Positions 52,061 through 63,400 are shown, counted from the first letter of the stretch. The stretch is 64,000 nucleotides of DNA from Nitrospirillum amazonense (GCF_007828045.1 NZ_VITN01000002.1:496001-560000), one strand, 5' to 3'. The notes: a model not told the origin generated them from the letters alone. Made by a program: numbers and translations.

Positions 52061-54163
52061 TTACTTGGCCTCACCATCCGTCCGGTACTTCTTGAACCAG
52101 GCCAGGATGGCGTTGGTCTCGCCCACCAGTTGCGACGGGCGTTCGGCCAGGCCACCGTGGCTGGCGCCGGGCACGCGGATCAGGGCGGTGGGGATGCTGC
52201 GCAGCTGCAGGGCGGCGTAGTACTGCTCCGCCTCGCTGGGGGGCGTGCGGTGGTCTTCCTCGCCCACCATGACGGCCGTCGGCGTCTTGACGTTGCCCAC
52301 CAGGCTGAGCGGCGAGCGGCGCCAGTACTGCTCCTGATCCTCCCACGGCATCTTGCCGAACCAGTACTTGGCCATGAAGGTGTAGCCGTCGACGGTCAGC
52401 ACCTCGCTGGTCCAGTTGATCACCGGCTTCTGCGTCACCGCCGCCTTGAAGCGGTCGGTCTTGCCGACGATCCAGGCCGTCAGCACGCCGCCGCCGGACC
52501 CGCCGGTGACGAACAGGTTGTTGGGATTGACCGAGCCCTTGGCGATGGCGGCGTCCACCACGCTCATCAGGTCGTCGAAATCCTGGCTGGGATAGTTGTG
52601 GTGGATCTGGTTGGCGAAGCTTTCGCCATAGGATGTCGATCCGCGCGGGTTGGCGTAGACCACGATATAGCCGGCGGCGGCGTACAGCTGGTCCTGCGTC
52701 GACCACACGGGGCCGTAGCTGGCGAAGGGGCCGCCGTGGATTTCCAACACCAGCGGGTATTTCTTGGCGGGATTGAAGTCGGGCGGCGTCACCATCCAGG
52801 CGTCGATGGGCAGGCCGCCGGCGCTGGAGGTGGTGGGGAGATGCTGCACCTTGGCCAGGGTCTTGCCGGCGAACAGGCTGGCGTTAAGGGTGGTCAGGCG
52901 CTTTTGCTCCCCCGGGCCGGTGCTGACGCCGACATCGGCCGGGTGGGTGGGGTCGCCCCAGGGGAAAGCGACCACGCCTTCCTTGGACACGCTGAAGCCG
53001 CCGCCGGAATAGGGGCGATCCAACTCGCTGCCGGCCAGGCCCTCGGCCACCGTGGTGATCTTGCCGTCCAGGGTGACGCGGGCCACCTTGGTGACGCCGT
53101 GGTCGGTGTAGAGGGCATAGATGGACCGGCCGTCCGCCGCCCAGCGCGGGCTGCCCAGGTCGCGGTCGAAGCCGGCGGTCAGGGCCCGCACCTCGCTGCC
53201 GTCGGCGTTCATGACCGACAGCACGCTGTTCTGGTAGCCCAGTTCCTTGTCGTCGAAGCCGACGTAGGCGATGTGCTTGCCATCCGGCGACGCCACCGGT
53301 TCCTGGTCGGGACCGTGGCGCGTGGTCAGCTGGGTCAGGCCGCCGGTGGTGGTGTCGACGGAGAAGACGTCGGAGTTCAGGGGATCGCGTTCCCAATCCT
53401 TGCCGTGGTTGGTGCTGAACACGATGTGGCGGCCGTCGGGCATCCACGACAGGGCGCCACCGTCGTCATACTGGCCGTTGGTCAGCTGGCGCGGCGCGCC
53501 GCCATCGGCGGGCACCACGAAGATGTGGTTGAAACCGGGACGGACGTAGCCCTCGCCATCCTCGCGATAGTTGATGGTGGTGATGACCTTGATGGGGTCC
53601 GCCCACTTCGCCCCCTCCGGCGCCGCCAGGGAGGACCCGAGGCTGCTGCCCTCTTCCGGCACGAACATGCTGAAGCCGATCTGCTTGCCGTCCGGCGACC
53701 AGGCGATATCGGACGGACCTTCCGGCAGGGCGGTGATGGCCGCGCTGTTCCCGCTGCCCGCGCCACTCAGCCAGCGTACCCAGATTTGCGGCTTGTCGCC
53801 CGGGCCCTTGGCCACATAGGCCAGACGGGTACCGTCCGGCGACCAGCGCGCCCGGCTGCTGCCCGGGACGCCCAGCGGAGTCTGCTGGCCGCTGGCGACA
53901 TCCACCAGCCAGATCTCGCTGCGGGCGTTGTCGGTCATGATGTCTTCGGACGAACGGGTATAGGCGATGCGCTTGCCGTCCGGGCTGATCTGCACGTCCT
54001 TGGCCTGCGACAGGGCGAAGGCGTCGCGCGGCGTCAGGGTATGGGCGGGGGCCACCGCCTCGGGCGTGGTGGCGGCGGGGGCAGCGGCATGCGCCAGCGC
54101 GCAGGGCGCGACGCCCAGCGTAAGGGCCAGCGCGAACGCCGCCCGGTGCAAACGTATGGTCAT
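52061..54163 (-). CDS. Secreted S9 family prolyl-oligopeptidase-type peptidase
   Basis: 700 residues from the ATG at 54163. The signal peptide is clear: MTIRLHR, hydrophobic AFALALTLGVAPCALA, cleavage after AHA. A beta-propeller with WD40-like PD repeats (SPDGKRIAYTR, SPDGTRLAYVA, SPDGKHIAYVG) fills about 60-430. The C-terminal hydrolase has Ser in VTGGSGGG near 555, Asp in GEEDHRTPP and His in PGASHGG. Periplasmic or secreted dipeptidyl- or oligopeptidase activity is expected. It could be a type II secretion substrate, but nothing in the sequence shows this. Confidence 0.92.
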   Translation of the reverse strand: MTIRLHRAAFALALTLGVAPCALAHAAAPAATTPEAVAPAHTLTPRDAFALSQAKDVQISPDGKRIAYTRSSEDIMTDNARSEIWLVDVASGQQTPLGVPGSSRARWSPDGTRLAYVAKGPGDKPQIWVRWLSGAGSGNSAAITALPEGPSDIAWSPDGKQIGFSMFVPEEGSSLGSSLAAPEGAKWADPIKVITTINYREDGEGYVRPGFNHIFVVPADGGAPRQLTNGQYDDGGALSWMPDGRHIVFSTNHGKDWERDPLNSDVFSVDTTTGGLTQLTTRHGPDQEPVASPDGKHIAYVGFDDKELGYQNSVLSVMNADGSEVRALTAGFDRDLGSPRWAADGRSIYALYTDHGVTKVARVTLDGKITTVAEGLAGSELDRPYSGGGFSVSKEGVVAFPWGDPTHPADVGVSTGPGEQKRLTTLNASLFAGKTLAKVQHLPTTSSAGGLPIDAWMVTPPDFNPAKKYPLVLEIHGGPFASYGPVWSTQDQLYAAAGYIVVYANPRGSTSYGESFANQIHHNYPSQDFDDLMSVVDAAIAKGSVNPNNLFVTGGSGGGVLTAWIVGKTDRFKAAVTQKPVINWTSEVLTVDGYTFMAKYWFGKMPWEDQEQYWRRSPLSLVGNVKTPTAVMVGEEDHRTPPSEAEQYYAALQLRSIPTALIRVPGASHGGLAERPSQLVGETNAILAWFKKYRTDGEAK

Positions 54164-54388
54164 GTGGGTCCCATCTGCATTGTTCTTCTGTCGGCCCGGG
54201 CCCCGCTCCCGGTGCAGGCGCACAGCCTGTCACGTTTGCGGGGCCGCCGCCAGACGGGACCTATGGCCCGGTGGCTATCCGCCGCCCACCGGCGTCACCA
54301 CCCGGCCGGTGCCGCCGCATCCTCCGTCCGGTGGGGGTTGGGTCGCATTCGGACCACAACCCCCGACCGGCGGATTGGATGCGTTCCG

Positions 54389-56362
54389 TCACGCCGCGCG
54401 TACCGCCGTGACGAAGCGGCTGACCTGTTCGTCCAGGGTCTTCAGCTGCTGCGCCAACTCCCCGGCCGTGCCCAGCACGTGGCTGGCGCGGTCGGCGCTG
54501 TCCACCACCACGTCGCTGACGGCGTGGATGTTGGTGGTGACGGCGCGGGTGCCGCGGGCAACGATGCTGGCGTTCTGCGAGATTTCCCGCGTCGCCGCCC
54601 CCTGCTGCTCCACGGCCGAGGCGATGTTGGCCGCCACCTCCTGCGCCCGGGCCGACACCTCCGCGATGGTGCGCACCTCGGCCACCGCCCGGCCGCTGGC
54701 CTGCTGCGTCGCCTCGATCTGGGCGGTGATGTCCTCGGTCGCCTTGGCCGTCTGATTGGCCAGGTTCTTCACCTCCGACGCCACGACGGCGAAACCCTTG
54801 CCGGCCTCCCCCGCCCGCGCCGCCTCGATGGTGGCGTTGAGGGCCAGCAGGTTGGTCTGGCTGGCGATCTGGGTGATCAGGTTCACGATCTCCGTGATCT
54901 TTTCCATCTGGCCGGCCAGGTGCTCGATGGTCTGGCGCGCCGTCTCCGCCCGGGAGGCGGTGTCGGTCGCGATCTCGGCGCTCTGGGTCACGCGGGTCGC
55001 GATCTCGCCGATGGAGGCGGACAGCTGTTCCGCCGCCACCGCCACCGTCTCCACGCTGGTGGACGTCTCGTCCGTGGCCACGCGCACGGCGTCGCTGCTG
55101 CGCCGCGCGTCGGCCAGGCCGGCCGCCAGATGGTTGCTTTGCGCGTCCACCTGGCCGCTGGCCTGCGCCACCAGCTTCAGGACGGAGGAGACGTTGGCCT
55201 CGAAGTCGTTGGCCAGCCGTTCCGCCGTGGCGCGGCGCTCCCGCTCCGCCGTCTCCTGCAGCTGCGTGCGCTCCTGGTGCAGCTTCGTCACCTCGGCCGC
55301 GTTGCGCTTGAACACCTCCAGCGCGCGGGCCATGGCGCCGATCTCGTCGCGCCGGTCCACCGCCGGCGTGGGCACATCGACGGCGCCCTCGCTCAGCGCG
55401 ATCATGGTGCCGGTGATCTCATCGATGGGCCGCGCCACCAGGCGGTAGGTCACCGCCCCCAGCAACAGCACCAGCACCGCCACCGTGACGCCCGTGGCCA
55501 CCATGATCAGCATGCCCAGGGAGCGCAGGGGCCCGAAGGCCTTGGTCGCGTCCATGGTCACGCCCACGTACCAATGGGCCGAGGGCAGATCCTTGATGGG
55601 ATAGAAGGAGGTGAGGGTGTTGCCCGCCTGCTCCGGCGTGCGGCCCAGGTGCTGCTGGATGTCGAAGCCCTCGGCCAGCTTCTTCATCACCCGGTCCTTG
55701 TCGGGGTGGACCAGCACGGTGCCATCGCCGTCGATCAGGAACACCTGGCCGTTGCCGCCCAGGTCGAAGGACTTCAGGAAGGTCTTGACCATGTCCAGGT
55801 CCAGGTCGCCCGCCGCCACGCCCAGCAGCGTCCCGCCCTTCATCACCGGCGTGGCGATGGTCAGCACCAGGTTGCCGCCCGACGCGCTGACGTAGGGCTG
55901 GGTCATGAAGGTCTGGCGGGCGGCGTCCGCGCCCTTGTACCAGCCGCGCTGCCGCGGGTCGTAGCCGGGCGGCAGATCCATGGCGGGGAACATGGTGAAG
56001 ACGCCGGCGGTGTCGCCCAGGTAAACGGGATTGAAGGTGCCGCTGAGCGTGGATCCCGCCAGCAGGTCCTTCACATGGCCGCCGTCGCTGACCGCGATGT
56101 CGTCGGCCAAATTGCGCACCAGCGAGACACGGCCCATCAGCCATTTCTGGATGCCATCGGCGGCCGACTCGCCCGTCGATTTGATTTGTGTATTGATCTG
56201 CGCCGTTAAAGTGTCACTTGATACAGAGTAGATGACATATCCAAGTACGCTGAAGGCCAGCGCCACAAATACTGCGGTGAAAGCGACAATTCTGTAGACG
56301 AACTTCGTTCTCTTGCCCGACTGCTCAATTGAGCGCATGCCAGCATACGGTCTGGAGTTCAT
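54389..56362 (-). CDS. Methyl-accepting chemotaxis protein with dCache sensor
   Basis: 657 residues. Membrane helix 1 (about 24-45), a periplasmic dCache_1 domain (about 50-285) with [14 protein letters not shown] and [17 protein letters not shown], membrane helix 2 (about 290-315), HAMP (about 316-370) and a signalling domain whose hairpin tip reads [20 protein letters not shown]. The DxxxRxWY pattern in dCache is that of amino-acid or related amine binders, though the full binding motif is not certain. GAGGGGG precedes the ATG. It is transcribed alone. Confidence 0.93.
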   Translation of the reverse strand: MNSRPYAGMRSIEQSGKRTKFVYRIVAFTAVFVALAFSVLGYVIYSVSSDTLTAQINTQIKSTGESAADGIQKWLMGRVSLVRNLADDIAVSDGGHVKDLLAGSTLSGTFNPVYLGDTAGVFTMFPAMDLPPGYDPRQRGWYKGADAARQTFMTQPYVSASGGNLVLTIATPVMKGGTLLGVAAGDLDLDMVKTFLKSFDLGGNGQVFLIDGDGTVLVHPDKDRVMKKLAEGFDIQQHLGRTPEQAGNTLTSFYPIKDLPSAHWYVGVTMDATKAFGPLRSLGMLIMVATGVTVAVLVLLLGAVTYRLVARPIDEITGTMIALSEGAVDVPTPAVDRRDEIGAMARALEVFKRNAAEVTKLHQERTQLQETAERERRATAERLANDFEANVSSVLKLVAQASGQVDAQSNHLAAGLADARRSSDAVRVATDETSTSVETVAVAAEQLSASIGEIATRVTQSAEIATDTASRAETARQTIEHLAGQMEKITEIVNLITQIASQTNLLALNATIEAARAGEAGKGFAVVASEVKNLANQTAKATEDITAQIEATQQASGRAVAEVRTIAEVSARAQEVAANIASAVEQQGAATREISQNASIVARGTRAVTTNIHAVSDVVVDSADRASHVLGTAGELAQQLKTLDEQVSRFVTAVRAA

Positions 56363-56615
56363 TGCCCCCTCGCACTGTCATGTCTGTTTATAGGGGCGGT
56401 CAAGGCCAGCCCCGTTAAGCAACAGACTAGATCAGATTTCAAAGCGGTTAAACGCCAAATTTTTGCATGTGCGAGAAGTTTTCCGCATCTGCACCTTTAA
56501 AGGGCAACCGCCTCCGTCCAGGGCAGCGAACGCCCATAAAATCCGCCCTCGGCATGAACCCTTGCCTGTCCGGCGCCATCCCGCAACCCGGTGCTTGCCC
56601 CGCCTCAAGGCCGGA
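56363..56615. other. AT-rich gap behind the chemoreceptor start
   Basis: 253 bp between the start of the chemoreceptor and the stop of the GATase-AraC regulator. It must contain the chemoreceptor promoter. I see TTGACC near 56401 and TTGAAA near 56440 on the minus strand but no convincing -10 at a proper distance, nor a clear flagellar sigma28 site. Confidence 0.4.
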
Positions 56616-57554
56616 CTAGGCCGACCTGCGAATGGATTGGGGCGGCGCGCCGAAGGTGCGGATGAAGGCCCGCCGCATGCGCTCAGTATCACCGAAACCC
56701 GTTTCAACGGCGATACGATCCAGCGAAGCCGGGCTTTCCTCCACCAGGTCCCGCGCCACCTCCAGCCGCAGCTGCTCCACCGCCTTGGCCGGGGTCATGC
56801 CCTGCTCGGCGGCGAAGGCGCGGGCGAAGTTGCGCGGGCTCATGGCCGCCTGGGCCGCCAGTTCCTCCACCGTCAGGGGCCGGGCCAGATTGTCCCTTAC
56901 CCAGGCCAGCAGGTCGCCGAAGCGGCGGCTGGTTCCCTGCATCTCCAGCAGGGTGGAGAATTGCGACTGTCCGCCCTGGCGGCGGTAGGGCACGACCAGC
57001 TGACGGGCGGTGCGCCGGGCGATGGCCTCCCCCTGGTCCTCCGCCACCAGGGCCAGCGCCAGGTCGATGCCGGCGGTGATGCCCGCCGAGGTCCAATAGG
57101 CGCCGTCGCGGATGAAGATGCGGTCAGCCTCCAGCCGCACCTGGGGGAAGCGCCGGGCGAAAGAGCTGGTGCGGTACCAGTGGGTGGTGACCCGCCGCCC
57201 GTCCAGCAGGCCGGCCGCCGCCAGCAGGAAGGTGCCGGAACAGACGCTGGTCACCCGCCGGGCGTGTCTCGCCACGGCACGGGCGTAGTCCAGCAAGGCG
57301 GGCACGGCGCTGGCGGCGTTGACCCCCTCGCCGCCCGCCACCACCAGCGTGTCCACCTGCGCCGGGTCCACCAGCGGCCCCGCCATCAGCAGGGCGCCGG
57401 AGGAGCTGGCGACCGGCCCGGCCTCCAGCGCCATGACGCGGATGTCATAGGGCTGCCGGGCGTAGCGGCCCGCGATCTCGAACGCCGCCAGGGGTCCGGT
57501 GACGTCCAGGATCTGAAACCCGGGATAAGCCAGGAAGGCGATGGTGCGGGCCAT
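56616..57554 (-). CDS. GATase1-like (DJ-1/PfpI) AraC-family regulator
   Basis: 312 residues from the ATG at 57554. The N-terminal DJ-1/PfpI domain (about 1-180) keeps Cys in VTSVCSGTFLLAAAGLL at the nucleophile elbow. The C-terminal AraC domain (about 210-308) has VEELAAQAAMSPRNFARAF and FGDTERMRRAFIRTFG with PPQSIRR. Regulators of this kind (FtrA, GlxA, CdhR types) respond to small metabolites. It is divergent, 107 bp from the isonitrile-hydratase-like gene, which it probably controls. The start is chosen for the usual start of the fold. Confidence 0.88.
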   Translation of the reverse strand: MARTIAFLAYPGFQILDVTGPLAAFEIAGRYARQPYDIRVMALEAGPVASSSGALLMAGPLVDPAQVDTLVVAGGEGVNAASAVPALLDYARAVARHARRVTSVCSGTFLLAAAGLLDGRRVTTHWYRTSSFARRFPQVRLEADRIFIRDGAYWTSAGITAGIDLALALVAEDQGEAIARRTARQLVVPYRRQGGQSQFSTLLEMQGTSRRFGDLLAWVRDNLARPLTVEELAAQAAMSPRNFARAFAAEQGMTPAKAVEQLRLEVARDLVEESPASLDRIAVETGFGDTERMRRAFIRTFGAPPQSIRRSA

Positions 57555-57661
57555 GGGCGCTGTACCGTCATTGGCAGGAAAGGTGGGATTTATGGCATTG
57601 CTGCCAGAACCTGTCGAGAGCACCGTTGGCTCCGCCCTCTCCGCCAGCCTGGAGCTTTCCC

Positions 57662-58354
57662 ATGAACCAGACCGCCTTCACCGTCGTGGAAGTCGTCTTC
57701 CCCCTGATGACCCAACTGGACTTCACCGCCCCGCACCAGGTGTTCAGCCGCCTGCCCGGCATCACCACCCGCGTGGCGTCCGCCACCGGCGGCACCATCG
57801 CCTCACACGAAGGCCTGCGGTTCGAGGGGACGGAGCGGCTGGCCGACATTCCGGCCTGCGACCTGCTGTTCATCCCCGGTGGCATGGGTATCGCCGCTGT
57901 GCTGAACGATGCCGAGACCATGGGGCAGGTCCGCCGCCTGGCCGAGGGCGCCCGCTATCTGACCTCGGTCTGCACCGGGTCGCTGGTCCTGGCCGGGGCC
58001 GGCCTGCTGAAGGGCAAGCGGGCGGCCTGCCACTGGGCCTGGCGCGGCCAGCTGGCCCGGTTCGGCGCCGTTCCCGACGCCGGCCGCGTGGTGCGCGACG
58101 GCGACATCATCACCGGCGGCGGCGTCACCGCCGGCCTGGACTTCGCCTTCACCGTGGCCGCCGAGATCGTGGGGCCCGACGCGACGGAGGCCCTGTTGCT
58201 GATGCTGGAATACGCGCCCGAGCCACCCTTCGCCGGCGGCCGCCCGGAACTGGCACGGCCGGAGGTGAAGCGGCGGGTGGATGAGATCTACGGCGCCACC
58301 CTGCCCAAGCGCATGGCGGAGGTGGAGGAGTACGCCCGCCGCATGTCGCCCTAA
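57662..58354 (+). CDS. inhA: DJ-1/PfpI protein, isonitrile-hydratase-like
   Basis: 230 residues from the ATG at 57662, with GGAG 8 nt upstream. It resembles Pseudomonas putida isonitrile hydratase InhA: Asp20 in TQLDFTAPHQVF, Cys104-Thr105 in TSVCTGSLVLAGAGLL, HWAWRGQLARFGA and GGGVTAGLDFA. InhA hydrates isonitriles to N-substituted formamides, and these residues are those reported as needed there. Many homologues have not been tested, so the activity is probable, not certain. The stop overlaps the convergent kinase gene stop by 4 bp. Confidence 0.82.
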   Translation: MNQTAFTVVEVVFPLMTQLDFTAPHQVFSRLPGITTRVASATGGTIASHEGLRFEGTERLADIPACDLLFIPGGMGIAAVLNDAETMGQVRRLAEGARYLTSVCTGSLVLAGAGLLKGKRAACHWAWRGQLARFGAVPDAGRVVRDGDIITGGGVTAGLDFAFTVAAEIVGPDATEALLLMLEYAPEPPFAGGRPELARPEVKRRVDEIYGATLPKRMAEVEEYARRMSP

Positions 58355-59718
58355 GCCAACCGCATCCTGGCCCTGAGCCCCGGATGATTGTCCGCCAGGT
58401 CGAAGGCGCCGCCGTGCAGCTTGGCGACGGCGCTGACCAGGCTGAGGCCCAGGCCCACGCCGGGGGTGCCACGGCCCATGTCGCCGCGGTAGAAGCGTTC
58501 CGTCACCCGGGGCTTTTCGTCATCGGGGATGCCGGGGCCGTTGTCGCTCACCGACAGCTCGACCTTGCCATCCGCGCCGCCGCCCACCTCCACCACGATG
58601 GCGCCGCCCTCGGGCGTGAACTTCAGGGCGTTGTCGATCAGGTTGCCCACGGCCTGGGCCAGCAGGATGGGATCGCCCAGGATGGTCATCATCCCCTGCT
58701 CCCCCTGGAAGGTCAGGGCGACACCCTTCAGCTCCGCCGCCGGCAGGTAGAATTCCACGGCCCCGGCCGCCACCTCCGCCACGTTGACCTCGGCGAAGCC
58801 GGAGCGGCGGGCGCCGGTATCGATCTCCGCCAGACGCAGCAGGGCATTGAAGATGCCGATGACGCGGTCGACATCGGCCACCGCCCCATCCACCTCGGCA
58901 TAGGTCTCGGCCAGGGGCGGGCGGGTGACGCTCACCTCTTCCAGCCGCGACCGCAGCTCCGCCAACGGTGTGCGCAAGTCATGGGCGATGGCGTTGGAGA
59001 CGTTGCGCACGCCGTGCACCAGCTGCTCGATCTGGTCCAGCATGCCGTTGATGGTGCGGGACAGGGTGTTGAACTCGTCCTGGCCCCGGGTGGTGGGCAG
59101 ACGGCGCGACAGGTCGCCCTGGACGATGCCGGTGGCGGTGCGGCTGAGATCGTCGATGCGGCGCAGCACCGCCCGGCGGATGAGGAAGCCGCCCAGCATG
59201 CCCAGCAGCAGCAGCACGCCCATGGCCGCCAGCAGGCTGTACCAGAAGCGCTGTTCCAGGGGGCGGAAATGGGCCATGTCGCGCGCCACCACCAAGTGAT
59301 AGCCGCCGGGCAGCACGACGTGCACCAAGCGCGCCTGCACCGTCCGGCCGTTCAGCTTGATGGGGGCGTTGTAGACGCCCTGCCGGTCGGGGAAGTCGCC
59401 GGGCCAGGCCGGGAGGTTGCCCGCCAGCACGGTGTGCGCCGCATCCGTCAGCAGCAGAAGGCGCTCCGCCGCGATCTGCATGCTCATGCGCTCGTTCAGG
59501 AAGGCCACCAGCCCGTCGGGCCCGCGCTGGCGGAACACCTCGGTGAAGCGCTGCGCGTCCTCCTGCAGGATCTCGGTGCGGCCGTCGTCGATGGTGACCC
59601 GCCAGGCATAGCCCAGGGGGGCGGCGAACAGCACCAGCGTCACCAGCCCCAGCAACACGTAGCTGAGCGCCAGGGTGTAGGCGGAGGAGCGCAAGGGCGA
59701 GGCGGGGGCCGGCGCCAT
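58351..59718 (-). CDS. Two-component sensor histidine kinase
   Basis: 455 residues. Two membrane helices (about 14-40 and 162-185) flank a periplasmic sensor of about 120 residues, then HAMP (about 186-240), HisKA with His in NAIAHDLRTPLAELR and HATPase_c (N box NLIDNALKFTPEG, G1 DNGPGIPDDE, G2 GVGLGLSLV). It would phosphorylate the regulator encoded upstream at 59720-60403, only 1 bp away. Gene order adaptor - pump - regulator - kinase resembles mdt-baeSR; the signal is unknown. Confidence 0.93.
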   Translation of the reverse strand: MAPAPASPLRSSAYTLALSYVLLGLVTLVLFAAPLGYAWRVTIDDGRTEILQEDAQRFTEVFRQRGPDGLVAFLNERMSMQIAAERLLLLTDAAHTVLAGNLPAWPGDFPDRQGVYNAPIKLNGRTVQARLVHVVLPGGYHLVVARDMAHFRPLEQRFWYSLLAAMGVLLLLGMLGGFLIRRAVLRRIDDLSRTATGIVQGDLSRRLPTTRGQDEFNTLSRTINGMLDQIEQLVHGVRNVSNAIAHDLRTPLAELRSRLEEVSVTRPPLAETYAEVDGAVADVDRVIGIFNALLRLAEIDTGARRSGFAEVNVAEVAAGAVEFYLPAAELKGVALTFQGEQGMMTILGDPILLAQAVGNLIDNALKFTPEGGAIVVEVGGGADGKVELSVSDNGPGIPDDEKPRVTERFYRGDMGRGTPGVGLGLSLVSAVAKLHGGAFDLADNHPGLRARMRLA

Positions 59719-59719
59719 G

Positions 59720-60403
59720 TCAGCCGCCCGCCGTCATCATGTAGCCGGCGTTGCGCACCGTGCGCAGCAGCGGCGGCTCCCCCTCCCCCTCGATCTTCTG
59801 GCGCAACTTGCTGATGTGCACATCGACCACGTTGGTCTGGGGGTCGAAGTGATACCCCCACACCCCTTCCAGCAGCATGGTGCGGGTCACCACCTGGTCG
59901 ACGTGGCGCATCAGGTACTCCAGCAGCTTAAACTCCTGGTTCTGCAGGGTGATGACCCGTTCGCCCCGGGTCACCTTGCGCGACAGCAGGTTCATGCGCA
60001 GGTCCCCCACCGCCAGGCTGGTTTCCGGCGCGGCGCCGGTGGGCGACCGGCGCATCAGCGCGTCCAGCCGCGCCAGCAGCTCGCCGAAGGCGAAGGGTTT
60101 GGTCAGGTAGTCGTCGCCGCCGCTGCGCAGGCCCTTGATGCGCTCATCCACGCTGCTGAGCGCGCTGAGGATCAGGACGGGCGTCTGCGTGCCCATCTTG
60201 CGCAGGGTCTCGATGATGGTCAGGCCATCGATGTCGCCCGGGAGCATGCGGTCCATGACGATGACGTCGAAGGGTTCGCCGGTCGCCAGGAACATGCCGT
60301 CCCGCCCGTTGTCGACGTGCTCCACGGTGTGTCCCGCCTCGCGCAGTCCCTTCACGACGAAGCGCGACACCCGTTCGTTATCCTCGACCAATAACACCTT
60401 CAT
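59720..60403 (-). CDS. OmpR-family response regulator
   Basis: 227 residues. The receiver domain (about 1-118) has the acidic pair in LLVEDNERV, phospho-Asp51 in VIVMDRMLP, and Lys in YLTKPFAF. The winged helix (about 128-222) has LLEYLMRHVDQVVTRTMLLE and VVDVHISKLRQKIE. It begins 27 bp after the stop of the RND pump gene and is followed by the kinase. Control of the pump operon by this pair is the likely role. Confidence 0.94.
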   Translation of the reverse strand: MKVLLVEDNERVSRFVVKGLREAGHTVEHVDNGRDGMFLATGEPFDVIVMDRMLPGDIDGLTIIETLRKMGTQTPVLILSALSSVDERIKGLRSGGDDYLTKPFAFGELLARLDALMRRSPTGAAPETSLAVGDLRMNLLSRKVTRGERVITLQNQEFKLLEYLMRHVDQVVTRTMLLEGVWGYHFDPQTNVVDVHISKLRQKIEGEGEPPLLRTVRNAGYMMTAGG

Positions 60404-60430
60404 GGCAGCACCTTCATGGCGCGTCCCCCC

Positions 60431-63400
60431 TCAATCGCCCGTGCCCAGGGCCGCGTGCGGCCGGGCGTGACCTTCATGCGCCGCCTTGGCCTTGCCCCGG
60501 CGGTTCAGCCAGTCGTTCACCCGGTCCAGGTAGAGATAGACTACCGGCGTGGTGAACAGGGTCAGGATCTGGCTCAGGATCAGGCCGCCCACCATGGTGA
60601 TGCCCAGCGGCTTGCGCAGTTCGGAGCCCGTGCCGTTCTCCAGCATCAGCGGCAGGGCGCCCAGCAGGGCCGCCATGGTGGTCATCATGATGGGGCGGAA
60701 GCGCAGCAGGCAGGCCTGGCGGATGGACTCGATGGGCGCCATGTGCTGTTCCCGTTCCGCCTGGATGGCGAAGTCCACCATCATGATGCCGTTCTTCTTC
60801 ACGATGCCGATCAGCAGGATGATGCCGATGAGCGCGATGACCGACAGGTCGTAGTGGAAGATCATGAGCATCAGCAGGGCCCCCACGCCCGCCGACGGCA
60901 AGGTGGACAGGATGGTCAGCGGGTGGATGTAGCTTTCATACAGCATGCCCAGGATGATGTAGACGGCCACCAGCGCCGCGGCGATCAGGTAGGGCTGGGT
61001 CGCCAGCGAGGCCTGGAAGGCCTGGGCCGTGCCCTGGAAGGTGCCGTTGACCGAGGAGGGCATGCCCATCTCCGCCTGGGCCTGCTGGATGACCTGCACC
61101 GCCTCGCCCAGGGACACGCCGGGGGCCAGGTTGAACGACAGGGTCACCGCCGGGAACTGGCCCAGGTGGTTGATGGACAGGAAGTTCACATGGTTGGTGT
61201 CGTACTTCACGAAGGTGGACAGGGGCACCTGCTGACCGGTCACGGGTGACTTGATGTACAGCTTGTTCAGGGTGTCGGGGTTGGACTGCAACTCCGGCGT
61301 GATTTCCAGCACCACGTGATAGCTGTTCAGCTGGGTGAAGTACTGGGTCACCTGGCGCTGGCCGAAGGCGTCATAAAGCGTGCTGTCGATCAGCGAGGGC
61401 TGGATGCCGAACCGGGCGGCCTGGTCGCGGTCGATCACCAGGTTCAGGGTGGTGCCATTGGTCTGCTGGTCGGTGGCGACGTCGCGCAGCTGTGGCAGGC
61501 CCTGCAGCTTGGCCAGCAGCTTGGGCGCCCAGTCGTTCAGTTCGCCCAAATCGGCATCCTGCAGGGTGTATTGGTACTGCGTGCGGGCCAGCCGGCCACC
61601 CACGTTCAGATCCTGGCTGGCCTGCAGGAACAGGGTCGCGCCCTTGACCTTGGCCAGCTTGGGCCGCAGCCGGGCGATGATCTGGTCGGCCGAGGCGGTG
61701 CGCTGGTCGCGCGGCTTCAGGCCGATGACGATGAAGCCGTTGTTGATGGGCCGCCCGCCGCCGCCGACGGATGTGGCCCAGGCGGCCACATCCGGATCCT
61801 GGGCGACGATGTCGGTCAGCTGGTGCTGCAGCCGCACCATCTCGTTGAAGGACACGTCCTGCGAGGCGTCGGCCAGGCCGGCGATGATGCCGGTGTCCTG
61901 CTGGGGGAAGAAGCCCTTGGGAATGGCGACGTACAGCACCCCGGTGGCCGCCACCGTGGCGAAGAACACCATCAGGGTCAGGCGCTGGTGCCGCAGCACG
62001 AAGTCCAGGCCCCGGCCGTACTTGGCCACCAACCAGTCGAAGCAGCCCTCGATGAACAGGTAGGCCCTGCCGTGGCGGGCGTGCTTCTCATCCTTCAGGA
62101 ACAAGGCGCTCATCATCGGCGACAGGGTCAGCGAGACGAAGGCGGAGACGGCGATGGTCATGGTGACGGTGATGGCGAACTCGCGCATCAGCCGGCCGAC
62201 GATGCCGCCCATCAGCAGCAGGGGAATGAACACGGCCACCAGCGACACGCTGATGGACATGATGGTGAAACCGATCTCCCCGGCACCCTTCAGCGCCGCC
62301 TCCTTGGGCGACATCCCCTCCTCGATGTGGCGGTAGATGTTCTCCACCATCACGATGGCGTCATCGACGACGAAGCCCACGGCGATGGTCAGGCCCATCA
62401 GCGACAGGTTGTCCAGGCTGAAACCCAGCAGGTACATCAGCGCCGCGGTGCCGAACAGGGCCAGCGGCACGGTCACGCCGGGGATCAGCGTGGCCCACAG
62501 GTTGCGCAGGAACAGGAAGATGACCATGACCACCAGGAAGATGGTCAGCAGCAGGGTGAACTGGACGTCCTCCACCGAGGCCTTGATGGTGGTGGTGCGG
62601 TCGATGACCTTGTCCATCTTCACGCCCGGGGGCACCGCCGCCATCACCTGGGGCAGCATGGCCTCCACCTTCGACACGATGTCGATGATGTTGGCGCCGG
62701 GCTGCTTGAACACCTGCAGGATGATGCCGGGGCCGTTGTTCTGCCAGGCCAGCAGCTGGGTGTTTTCCGGCCCGTCCACCGCCACGCCGATGTCGCGGAT
62801 GCGCACGGGCGCCCCGTTCTTATAAGCGACGATGACGTCGTTCCACGGCTCCGCCTTCAACAGCTGGTCGTTGTTGTAGATGACGAAGTTGTGGCTGACG
62901 CCGTTGATGGAACCCTTGGGCGCGTTGATGGTGGCCGTGGGGATGACCGCCGCGATGTCCTCAAGCTGCAGCCCCAGGGCCGCGATCTTGGCCGGATCGA
63001 CCTGCACGCGCACGGCCGGCTTTTGCTGGCCGCCGATGGAGACCTGGCCCACGCCCGGGATCTGCGACAGGCGCTGGGCGATGACGTTCTCGGCGAAGTC
63101 GTCGACCGTGGTCAGGGGCAGGTTGTCGGAGTGGACCGAGTACACCAGGATGGAGCTGTCGGCCGGGTTGATCTTGCGGTAGGTCGGCGGCGACGGCAGG
63201 TTCTTGGGCAACTGGCCGCCGGCGGCGTCGATGGCGGTCTGCACGTCCTGCGCCGCGGCATCGATGTTGCGGTTCAGGTCGAACTGCAAGGTCACCTGGG
63301 TGCTGCCCAGGGTGCTGGTCGACGTCATCTGGCTGACGCCGGGGATGGCGGCGAATTGGGTTTCCAACGGCTGCGCCACGCTGGACGCCATGGTTTCCGG

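Noticed and set aside
52040-56209. A 1389-codon open frame on the plus strand across the S9 peptidase and chemoreceptor genes
   Set aside because: It lies antisense to two well-recognised minus-strand genes and has the His/Gly/Gln/Arg-rich composition of a GC-rich shadow frame. It shows no domain.
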